Origin: Candidatus Tokpelaia hoelldoblerii
GTDB lineage: Bacteria; Pseudomonadota; Alphaproteobacteria; Rhizobiales; Rhizobiaceae
Direction of reading: 5' to 3'
Assembly: GCA_002005325.1 (NCBI GenBank)
Contig: CP017315.1
Coordinates: forward strand, 992,001-1,056,000
DNA length: 64,000 nucleotides
Shown: positions 7,899 through 15,481 of the stretch, one piece after another
How the letters are laid out: every line of letters starts with the position of its first letter
Position numbering within the stretch: the first letter of the stretch is position 1
Notes under the pieces: generated by a model
Told to the model about the DNA's origin: nothing
Seen by the model: the letters and a program-made list of their open reading frames with translations, nothing else
Database searches by the model: none
Made by a program: the position numbers and the translations under genes

Positions 7899-10145
7899 TT
7901 ATGTAAACCGGTTATTTTTCGGGAAGCCTTTCGGCACCATGCGCCCCGCACCGGCGCGGTTGCCCAGCCATTCCATCAATTCATCCAGCCCGCGTTTAAA
8001 GGTCCGTCCGGCAGAATCCTGCCAGCTTAAACCTTCCGCCAGTGTGAATGTGGTGAAATCACTGATACCGCCATCGCGATACCGTTGCAGGCGCACCCCC
8101 TTGCCACGCGCCATCTCCGCGATCTGCTCAAGCGGGAAAACCAGCAATTTGCGGTTTTCCCCGACAACCGCAACATGGTCGCCATGAATCGGCCTGCACA
8201 ACGCCGCTTCATCCGGCAGCTTGACATTCAGCACCTGTTTTCCCTTACGCGTATTGGCGACAACCTCTCCCTCACCCACAACAAAGCCATAACCGGCGCG
8301 TGAGGCAACCAGCAGGCGGGAATCCGGCTCATGCACAAAGGCGGTCAGAATATCCTGATCATTATCCATATCCACCAGAATGCGGATCGGCTCGCCATGG
8401 CCCCGCCCGCCGGGCAGCACATTGGCGTTGATGGTGTAAAACCTGCCGCCGGTGCTGACAACAATAATCCTGTCGGTGGTCATGGCCGGAAACGCCAGTT
8501 TCAGCTTGTCACCTTCCTTGAAGGAAAGGCTGCTGTAATCGCCAAGGTGGCCTTTCATGGCGCGCAGCCAGCCTTTTTCAGAAATGACAATCGTCACCGG
8601 CTCTTTTTCAATCATCGCCTGCTGGATGTCCTCCAGGTCATGGCTGGGCGCTTCTTCAAAGGTTGTGCGCCGTTTGCCAAGCGGGCTTGTTTCATCATAG
8701 GCCTGTTTCACCCGGGCAATTTCACGCGCAATCACTTTCCATTGCATCTGATTGGAAGCCAGCAGGCTTTCCAGCTTTTTCTGCTCGTCCTGCAAAGCGT
8801 CATATTCCGTGCGGATTTCCATCTCTTCCAGCCGCCGCAGGGAACGCAGCCGCATATTGAGAATGGCTTCCGTCTGCAATTCGCTCAGGCCGAAGGTCCG
8901 CATCAGCACGGTTTTCGGCTCGTCTTCCTCGCGGATAATGCGGATCACCTCATCAAGGTTGAGATAGGCGATCAGATAACCGCCAAGAATTTCCAGCCGA
9001 CGGGCGATTTCCTGCAACCGGTGGTTTGAGCGCCGCCCCAGCACTTCCTTGCGGTGCACCAGCCATTGCTGCAGCACTTCATGCAGCGGCAGCACATTAG
9101 GCACCCGCCCCATGGAAAGCACATTCATATTCAACGGCACGCGCACTTCAAAGTCCGTCAGTTTGAAAATGGATTCCATCAGCAGTTCAGGATCAACTGT
9201 GCGGTTTTTCGGCTCCAGCACAATGCGGACATCTTCCGCCGATTCATCACGGATATCATCAAGCAGCGGCAATTTGCGCGCCAGCAGCAGCTCGGCGGTT
9301 TTTTCAATCAGGCGGGATTTCTGCACCTGATAGGGAATTTCCGTCACCACAATAGCATAAGCGCCGCGGCTGCCCTCTTCCTTATGCCAGCGGGCGCGCA
9401 GGCGGAACGCGCCGCGGCCGGTGCGGTAAGCCTCCAGAATATGCGCATGCGGCTCAACCAGCACACCGCCGGTCGGAAAATCCGGCCCTGGCACAAAGCG
9501 CACGAGTTCATCGGTTGTTGCGGCAGGGTGGGCAATCAGATACAGCGCGGCATCACAAAGTTCAGCGACATTATGCGGCGGAATAGATGTCGCCATGCCG
9601 ACAGCAATGCCTGACGAACCATTGGCCAGAAGATTGGGAAAAGCCGCAGGCAGAACAACCGGCTCTTCATCCTCTTCATTATAGGTGGGGCGAAAATCAA
9701 TCGCATCCTCGCCAATGCCTTCCAGCAGCCACATGGAAACATCGCTCATGCGCGCTTCAGTGTAGCGCATGGCGGCAGCGCTGTCGCCGTCAATATTGCC
9801 GAAATTGCCCTGCCCGTCAATCAACGGATAGCGCACGGCGAAATCCTGCGCCAGACGGACAAGCGCGTCATAAATCGAGGCATCCCCATGGGGATGGAAT
9901 TTACCCATCACATCACCGACAATGCGGGCGCATTTGGCGTAACTCTGCCCCGGGTTGAGGCGCAACAGCCGCATGGCGTGGATAATACGCCGGTGCACCG
10001 GTTTCAGCCCGTCACGCACATCAGGCAATGCACGGTGCATAATGGTTGACAGCGCATAGGCAAGATAGCGCTCTTCCAGCGCCGGTTTCAGCCCGATTGT
10101 TTCAATATGCCCGCCATGGGGCTGGGGAATCACATCTTTTGACAT
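7899..10145 (-). CDS. parC: DNA topoisomerase IV subunit A
   Basis: Cleavage/religation subunit of topoisomerase IV, which decatenates daughter chromosomes with ParE. It is 748 aa, full length. The N-terminal breakage-reunion domain includes the winged-helix region GDVMGKFHPHGDASIYDALV (residues 77-96) and active-site tyrosine Y128 in AAMRYTEARMS. A coiled-coil tower follows (about residues 350-480). The C-terminal beta-pinwheel region is degenerate, as in other ParC proteins and unlike GyrA, whose GyrA-box is absent. The residue matching E. coli ParC Ser80 is Ala89. The gene is monocistronic on the minus strand; no parE is in the window. Confidence 0.95.
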   Translation of the reverse strand: MSKDVIPQPHGGHIETIGLKPALEERYLAYALSTIMHRALPDVRDGLKPVHRRIIHAMRLLRLNPGQSYAKCARIVGDVMGKFHPHGDASIYDALVRLAQDFAVRYPLIDGQGNFGNIDGDSAAAMRYTEARMSDVSMWLLEGIGEDAIDFRPTYNEEDEEPVVLPAAFPNLLANGSSGIAVGMATSIPPHNVAELCDAALYLIAHPAATTDELVRFVPGPDFPTGGVLVEPHAHILEAYRTGRGAFRLRARWHKEEGSRGAYAIVVTEIPYQVQKSRLIEKTAELLLARKLPLLDDIRDESAEDVRIVLEPKNRTVDPELLMESIFKLTDFEVRVPLNMNVLSMGRVPNVLPLHEVLQQWLVHRKEVLGRRSNHRLQEIARRLEILGGYLIAYLNLDEVIRIIREEDEPKTVLMRTFGLSELQTEAILNMRLRSLRRLEEMEIRTEYDALQDEQKKLESLLASNQMQWKVIAREIARVKQAYDETSPLGKRRTTFEEAPSHDLEDIQQAMIEKEPVTIVISEKGWLRAMKGHLGDYSSLSFKEGDKLKLAFPAMTTDRIIVVSTGGRFYTINANVLPGGRGHGEPIRILVDMDNDQDILTAFVHEPDSRLLVASRAGYGFVVGEGEVVANTRKGKQVLNVKLPDEAALCRPIHGDHVAVVGENRKLLVFPLEQIAEMARGKGVRLQRYRDGGISDFTTFTLAEGLSWQDSAGRTFKRGLDELMEWLGNRAGAGRMVPKGFPKNNRFT

Positions 10146-10293
10146 AGAGAGAAATTAGCAAGCGTCTGATTCGTGCGCAAGCGCGCCAGCCCCGCAAAAG
10201 ACAAAAAAACAGCTTTCAACACAAAATACCTGGTTGAAGCGGAGTTGTTCACTTGCTACATACAGAAAGAGGCATCAACCAGGGATAACTATC

Positions 10294-11436
10294 TTGAAAC
10301 CTTTTTTCAAAACCGCACTTTTCGGCACGGCATTGCTTTTATTTTCCACGTCTGTCACCCGGGCGCTGGACAAGGATGCCTTTGTTGCCTCGTTTGAGCA
10401 ATATGCTGCTGAAAATGGTCTGTCAAACCTCCAATATGAAAAAATTGATATGGATGGCAGCACCATTATTTTGCGTAATGCGCAGGTCAATTATGATTTT
10501 GCCGGCAAGCTGCCCCTTGGGGATATGGTCTTCAATAAAGTAGAAGAAACCAAAGACGGCGGTTACGCAATTGGCGCATGGCAGATCGGCAGGATAGAAA
10601 CAGATCTGAACGCCAGCAAGCTTGAAATCAAAAACCTGTCTGTCAATAACATGTACCTGCCCGCCAAAGACTCTGGGGATTCTGACCGGGAACGCGCACC
10701 TTACACAACGCAAACGGTTGAGCAGATCAGAATATACGGCACAGACCAGGCAACATTTACCTTCGCCGATATTGACACCCGTCTTTTGAATTTCAAAGCC
10801 AATGAACTGACTGAAGGCGAAATAAAGATCGGTTCTTTTGAATTCGATCCCTCCCCCATGCCTGTTGCCCGCCGGCAGCACTTTAATGACCTCGGTTATG
10901 ATAAAATCACCGGTACAATCACCGGGCTTGTAAACAACAATGTAAAAACCGGTGATATCACGGTTTCTGACTTTGTCATATCCGCCAGGGATACCGGTAC
11001 TTTAACCCTCAATATGAAACTCGGCGGTTTCACACGGGCAACAATCGAAAAAATAAACAACCTTGAAGAAAACAATAATGCGGCGCTGGCTCTTATGCAG
11101 CAGTTGAACTTTACAAATTACAGCCTGCGTTTTGAAGATCATTCCCTGACAAACCGTGTTCTGGATCAGGCCGGCAAACAGCAGGGCCTTTCCCGCGAGG
11201 GTGTCATCACCGGCGCCACACAGGCTGTCACTCAAATCGCGAGCAATCTTGGAGAAGCAAAAATCGGCAAAAAGCTGGCTCCGGAAATCAGCGCATTTCT
11301 GAAAAACCCGAAATCGTTGCAAATCTCCTTTTCACTGTCACAACCTATGCCTTTTCTGGCCATTATGATGGGAGCGGCAGCTTCACCGGCCGATCTGCTG
11401 GACCAGTTGAACGCTGATATTATCGCCAACAAATAA
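10294..11436 (+). CDS. Conserved exported protein of unknown function
   Basis: 380 aa from the TTG at 10294, preferred because AGGGATA lies 8 nt upstream and this start opens directly into a Sec signal peptide (LKPFFKTALFGTALLLFSTSVTRA, cleavage likely before LDKDAF). An ATG at 10234 would place 20 polar residues in front and lacks a ribosome site. The mature protein has no membrane segment or cysteine motif I recognise. It is rich in beta-type alternating sequence with repeated phrases such as IKIGSFEFDP and TGDITVSDFVISARD, reminiscent of repetitive periplasmic lipid-handling proteins, but that is inference only. It ends at a strong bidirectional terminator. Confidence 0.75.
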   Translation: MKPFFKTALFGTALLLFSTSVTRALDKDAFVASFEQYAAENGLSNLQYEKIDMDGSTIILRNAQVNYDFAGKLPLGDMVFNKVEETKDGGYAIGAWQIGRIETDLNASKLEIKNLSVNNMYLPAKDSGDSDRERAPYTTQTVEQIRIYGTDQATFTFADIDTRLLNFKANELTEGEIKIGSFEFDPSPMPVARRQHFNDLGYDKITGTITGLVNNNVKTGDITVSDFVISARDTGTLTLNMKLGGFTRATIEKINNLEENNNAALALMQQLNFTNYSLRFEDHSLTNRVLDQAGKQQGLSREGVITGATQAVTQIASNLGEAKIGKKLAPEISAFLKNPKSLQISFSLSQPMPFLAIMMGAAASPADLLDQLNADIIANK

Positions 11437-11454
11437 GACAACGCTTTTATGCAC

Positions 11455-11500
11455 ATAACAAAATGGCCTTCAGGAATTTTCCTGAAGGCCATTTTGTTAT
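11455..11500. terminator. Strong bidirectional terminator
   Basis: A perfect 22-bp stem (11455-11476 with 11479-11500) with a 2-nt loop carries the GC core GGCCTTCAGGAA and A-rich/T-rich flanks on both sides. It lies between the convergent exported-protein gene and the Mla-type lipoprotein gene and fits termination of both. Confidence 0.9.
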
Positions 11501-11516
11501 GATACAAGCTTGCGGA

Positions 11517-12146
11517 TTAATGGCTCAGCAATGTCCAGTTGACAATCTGCCCGCGCACCTGCGCAAAAGCAGCATCAAGCGCCCGGGCATAGTTGGTGTT
11601 TCCACCGCCATTCACCGGCACCTGCGCCGAAAAGACCTCTGCTGCGCGCACATTGCCGTTTCTGTCATTCATCAATTTGGCAGCAATCTGCACATGGGCA
11701 TTGGTCATGCGCCCGTGCGGTTCAATGCCGAAGGTGCGGATATCCGTAATCAACTGATAATCAATTGCCAGCCCCTGCCCCGGACGGCCGACACCGCTCA
11801 CCCGGCCGCTGTCTTCCAGCGCGCGGATAAGCTGGGCCTGCACAAGATTGGGCAGACGGTCGCCCCATTGTGCGCCTTTAAGATAAGAAATTGAACCTGC
11901 GCTGCTTTCAACAACAATATCCTGCCCGTCAAGCGCCTTCAGAGCTTCCGGCGCCGGCAAAAGAATCTGCAGCCGCTTGCGGGCCCGCGGGATTATGCCT
12001 GTTTCAGATGACGGCACAACAGATATGGAAGTCAGGTCAAATGTCTGTTTTGTTTTTGTCATGCCGCAGGCGCTCAAGGCTGCCACACTGCAAAGCAGCG
12101 CGCCAACGGCTATTCTGCGGCGGAAGCCAGATAAAAAATGCTTCAT
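11517..12146 (-). CDS. ABC-type transport auxiliary lipoprotein (PqiC/DUF330-like)
   Basis: Outer-membrane-facing lipoprotein partner of an MCE transport system (ABC_trans_aux family). It is 209 aa. The N-terminus MKHFLSGFRRRIAVGALLCSVAALSACG is a lipoprotein signal with lipobox LSAC (Cys27). The mature part matches the family pattern ILLPAPEALKALDGQDIVVESSAGSI and PNLVQAQLIRALEDSG. Its start codon overlaps the stop of the upstream MCE gene by 4 nt (ATGA), so the two are translationally coupled. It is the last gene of the permease-ATPase-MCE-lipoprotein operon. Confidence 0.88.
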   Translation of the reverse strand: MKHFLSGFRRRIAVGALLCSVAALSACGMTKTKQTFDLTSISVVPSSETGIIPRARKRLQILLPAPEALKALDGQDIVVESSAGSISYLKGAQWGDRLPNLVQAQLIRALEDSGRVSGVGRPGQGLAIDYQLITDIRTFGIEPHGRMTNAHVQIAAKLMNDRNGNVRAAEVFSAQVPVNGGGNTNYARALDAAFAQVRGQIVNWTLLSH

Positions 12147-13111
12147 CGGCGCGTCCTCCCATCATATTGCGGCACTGTGCCTTCGCCGCCATACAGAATA
12201 CGTTGCGGATTCTTCTCAAAATCGGTCAAGGCACGTTCTATACGCTCGATCGAGCGGCGGCTTTCAAGAACAAATGCCTCAATATTACGCAGGCCCTGCC
12301 CGGAAAAATGCTCCAGATTATTGGCAATCGGCTCAACATGGTCAGTAAATGTATCAACCGCTTCACGGATTGATGTCAGTGTTTCACGCGCCTGCACCAC
12401 AACGCCGTCCTTGTTATCGGGCGAAAGCATCAAATCCAGCTTGGCCATGATGCTGTCCACCCGTTCGGAAGCCTTGCTGAAACGGTCGGCGGTTGTCCCG
12501 ATATCGGCAATCATTTTCTTGAGATCATCCTTGTTATCCTTCAGGGTATCGCTGAAAGTTTCCATATTTTTGACTGTGTTGGTTAAAGGCTGGCGCAGAT
12601 CCCTGACCATCTCCTCCAGCTCGCTCAAAACCGCATTGGTATGCGAAGCAATATCACGTGCCGACACCAGAAGGTTGTTAAGAGCGGACGGATCAGCATC
12701 AATACGGGCAACGGAATTGGACTTTTCCGCCTCAGTCAGCAGGTTCGGCTCATTCAGGCTGCCGCCTTTCAGTTCGACATAAGCAACTCCCGTCACACCT
12801 TGCGAACCAAGGCTGGCCTCGGTCGAGCGGGTGATAGGCGTTGTGCCGTTCACTTCCGTGCGGGCAATCACCATGTTGGGGTTTTTGTCATCAAGCCGCA
12901 GCGACTTTACCTGCCCGACACGGATACCGTTGAAATAAACCAGACTGCCGCGGTCAAGCCCTGTCACGGCTGATCCCGGGATACGGATATTCAGCGGCTT
13001 CAGATTGCTGGTTTCGCCAAACCGGCCAATTGTGTAAACAAGCAGAAAGGCCAGAATAAGGACAGCCAGAGTAAATATGCCGACAAGAACATAGTTTGCT
13101 TTTGTTTCCAT
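12143..13111 (-). CDS. mlaD: MlaD-like MCE-domain lipid transport protein
   Basis: Periplasmic substrate-binding component of a Mla-type phospholipid/lipid ABC transporter. It is 322 aa from the ATG at 13111 (METKANYVLVGIFTL); a GTG further upstream (13171) would extend it into the ATPase gene and is unlikely. One N-terminal transmembrane helix covers residues 8-28. The MCE domain (about residues 40-120) contains GLDRGSLVYFNGIRVGQVKS. The long C-terminal half is predicted helical (SARDIASHTNAVLSELEEMV and the following repeats), as in MCE proteins that form a periplasmic tunnel. It starts 4 nt after the ATPase stop. Confidence 0.92.
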   Translation of the reverse strand: METKANYVLVGIFTLAVLILAFLLVYTIGRFGETSNLKPLNIRIPGSAVTGLDRGSLVYFNGIRVGQVKSLRLDDKNPNMVIARTEVNGTTPITRSTEASLGSQGVTGVAYVELKGGSLNEPNLLTEAEKSNSVARIDADPSALNNLLVSARDIASHTNAVLSELEEMVRDLRQPLTNTVKNMETFSDTLKDNKDDLKKMIADIGTTADRFSKASERVDSIMAKLDLMLSPDNKDGVVVQARETLTSIREAVDTFTDHVEPIANNLEHFSGQGLRNIEAFVLESRRSIERIERALTDFEKNPQRILYGGEGTVPQYDGRTRR

Positions 13112-13115
13112 GGGA

Positions 13116-13973
13116 TTATCCCGCCCTTCCGCTGTTTGCCTGACGGCGCCGTCTTGTGCCGGTATTGACAATCTGCCGCGCCCTCTTGCCCTGGAAATAC
13201 GATTTTATCCAGGGATTATCAAGTTTCAGCATATCTTCAATCGAACCTTGCGCCATAACATGTTTATCACCCAGAACGGCAATGCGGTCACAAACCGCAT
13301 ATAAACTGTCCAGATCATGGGTCACCATATAAACCGTCAGGCCCATTGTATCACGCAGGTTTCCGATGAGTTCGTCAAATTCCGCCGCACCGATCGGGTC
13401 AAGCCCGGAGGTCGGCTCATCCAGAAAGACAATATGCGGATCAAGCGCCAGGGCACGCGCCAGCGCCGCACGCTTGATCATCCCGCCTGAAAGCTCGGAC
13501 GGGTACTTTTCCGCGGTATTGGGTGCAAGCCCGACAAGCTCGATTTTCAGGCGCGCCAGTTCATCCATCAAACGCGGCGAAATGGTCAGGTATTCACGCA
13601 TCGGCACCTGAATATTTTCCAGCACCGTCAGTGCTGAAAACAAAGCGCCATGCTGGAACAGCACACCCATGCGCATATCAATACCCGTTTTCTGCCGGAT
13701 ACCGATTTTATCAATATCCTGTCCCAGAATCCGGATTTGCCCGCCCGCCTTTTTATTCAGCCCGAGGATGGTGCGCATAAGCACCGATTTGCCCGCGCCG
13801 GAAGGGCCGATAAAACCAAGAATTTCACCGCGGTGAATATCAAGATCAAGCTGGTCAAGCACCGTCTGCCGCCCGAAACGCACTGTGACATCACGAACGG
13901 AAATCACCGGATCGACCGTATCAAGTTCCAGAAGGCTTACTGTGCTTTTCTTCATCAGTATCAGTCCGCTCAA
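13116..13973 (-). CDS. mlaF: MlaF-like ABC transporter ATP-binding protein
   Basis: ATPase energising the Mla-type lipid transporter from the cytoplasmic side. It is 285 aa; a second Met at residue 7 is an alternative start. Walker A is GPSGAGKS (about residues 56-63), the signature LSGGMIKRAALARA (about 158-171), and Walker B HIVFLDEPTSGLDPIGAAEF (about 177-196), with H-loop MVTHDLDS. The GGMIKRAALARA and DPIGAAEFDELI sequences are typical of MlaF rather than generic ABC ATPases. Its ATG overlaps the permease stop by 4 nt. All catalytic motifs are intact. Confidence 0.94.
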   Translation of the reverse strand: MSGLILMKKSTVSLLELDTVDPVISVRDVTVRFGRQTVLDQLDLDIHRGEILGFIGPSGAGKSVLMRTILGLNKKAGGQIRILGQDIDKIGIRQKTGIDMRMGVLFQHGALFSALTVLENIQVPMREYLTISPRLMDELARLKIELVGLAPNTAEKYPSELSGGMIKRAALARALALDPHIVFLDEPTSGLDPIGAAEFDELIGNLRDTMGLTVYMVTHDLDSLYAVCDRIAVLGDKHVMAQGSIEDMLKLDNPWIKSYFQGKRARQIVNTGTRRRRQANSGRAG

Positions 13974-15139
13974 AAATCGATTGCCGCATAAAACATGGCA
14001 AAAAAACCATCCATGACGATGACAACGAAAATCGACTTCACGACAGAGGATGTCACCCGCTGCCCAAGCGATTCCGCACTGCCGCCAACTTTCAGCCCCT
14101 CAACAGAAGCGATAATCCCGATAACAAGCGCCATAAAAGGCGCCTTGATAAGACCGGCAAAATAGGTTGAGAGCCATACTGAATCCTTCAGCTGTACCCA
14201 GAACATATCCATGGTGATGGTCGCATACAGCCTTGTCACCAGAGCTCCCCCCAAAATAGCGGCAATATCAGCAACAATCGTCAAAAGAGGCAGAATAACC
14301 GCCAGAGCGACAAGGCGCGGAAAAACCAGAACGCCGACAGGATTAAGCCCCATCACCTGAAGCGCATCGGTTTCCTCACGCATTTTCATCGAGCCTATTT
14401 CAGCGGTGATGGCGCTGCCTGAACGCCCGGCAATCATAATCGCCGTCAGCAAAACACCAAGCTCACGGAAAACCAGAATCCCGACCATAGCGGCGGTATA
14501 TTCCGCCGCACCGAAATTCTGGAGCTGGATAATACCCTGCTGGGCGATAATCGCCCCGACAATAAACGACATCAGCGTGATAATCGGTACAGCGCCAATA
14601 CCCATCTTGTCTATCTGGGTGACAACCGCCGGCAGGCTGAGCCCGCCATGTTTGCCCGATTTAAGCTGGGCGCCGCGAACGGCCGCGCCAAGAATAAACA
14701 TTGCCGAACGGAAATCATTGACAGAATTGATAACCAGCCGACCGATAAAGTCAGGAATTCCGGCAAACCATGGCAGCCTGTCCACGTATTCCTCACGATC
14801 ATTGACCTTTTCATGTGCTTTGCCAACTGTCTCAATCAGCGACAGCCAGCCGGCTTTCGCGCCTTTGACAGATATCCTGACACCCCGGTTATGCAAAGCA
14901 TAACCAAGGCGCTCAATCAGCCAGGCCCCGCTGGTGTCAAGGCGGGTGATGTCATCGACATGAATAACCGCCTTGCGGTTTTCAGACATTTCCAGCCGCT
15001 GCATCTTGCTATCCACCAGATGAATGGTATGGATGCACCATGCCCCCTTCAAGTCCAGGACAAGCGTGCCATCATCCTCATACCGGTCAACCAGCGGCTG
15101 ATCGGGGAAAGGAGGACCGGTATTTTCTTTTCCTGACAT
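13970..15139 (-). CDS. mlaE: MlaE-like permease with N-terminal STAS domain
   Basis: Inner-membrane permease of the Mla-type transporter. It is 389 aa. Residues 1-120 form a STAS-like cytoplasmic domain (WCIHTIHLVDSKMQRL; VDDITRLDTSGAWLIERLGY). Residues 130-389 hold the five-to-six-helix MlaE core with LPAVVTQIDKMGIGAVPII, MIAGRSGSAITAEIGSMK and VMGLNPVGVLVFPR. Fusion of the STAS part to the permease is common in alphaproteobacteria, where it replaces a separate MlaB. It is the first gene of the four-gene operon; its promoter must lie in 15140-15300. Confidence 0.93.
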   Translation of the reverse strand: MSGKENTGPPFPDQPLVDRYEDDGTLVLDLKGAWCIHTIHLVDSKMQRLEMSENRKAVIHVDDITRLDTSGAWLIERLGYALHNRGVRISVKGAKAGWLSLIETVGKAHEKVNDREEYVDRLPWFAGIPDFIGRLVINSVNDFRSAMFILGAAVRGAQLKSGKHGGLSLPAVVTQIDKMGIGAVPIITLMSFIVGAIIAQQGIIQLQNFGAAEYTAAMVGILVFRELGVLLTAIMIAGRSGSAITAEIGSMKMREETDALQVMGLNPVGVLVFPRLVALAVILPLLTIVADIAAILGGALVTRLYATITMDMFWVQLKDSVWLSTYFAGLIKAPFMALVIGIIASVEGLKVGGSAESLGQRVTSSVVKSIFVVIVMDGFFAMFYAAIDF

Positions 15140-15481
15140 TATGCTGGCAAACTCTCAGTTGTTTTGAATAGCCAATGCTATGTGAACAAGTCTTAAAATC
15201 ATGTTATGATGTTCCGGCAACTTCATGTTTCATGCAAAACCCTTGCAATTTTACTGTGGACAAAACCTGATTTCCTGCATTTACAATGCTTTGCCGTATA
15301 TGGCAACCATAACTCCCGATCACATCAAAGTTATCATGCCCGCAACATGTGCCATATTTTCAGCATGAAAAGCGTGAACTATAGCGGCTTGACGGGGTGC
15401 ATCTTCTTGCATAAGAATTGCCTTTCCGGTGAACAATCAACATTTCATGATGTTAGCCATACGGGAGTTTTAAATATTGGC
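15140..15481. other. Intergenic region, Mla operon / maeB
   Basis: A 342-bp divergent promoter region. The maeB reading frame is open through most of it, giving a potential 92-residue N-terminal extension, but that sequence is cysteine/histidine-rich, has no family similarity and lacks a good start. I therefore treat it as non-coding. No repeats or known RNA seen. Confidence 0.6.

Noticed and set aside
8331..9029. 232-codon frame antisense to parC
   Set aside because: Overlaps conserved parC coding sequence; looks like a mirror frame.
15206..15481. 92-residue N-terminal extension of malic enzyme
   Set aside because: No family similarity, odd Cys/His content and a standard N-terminus at 15482.
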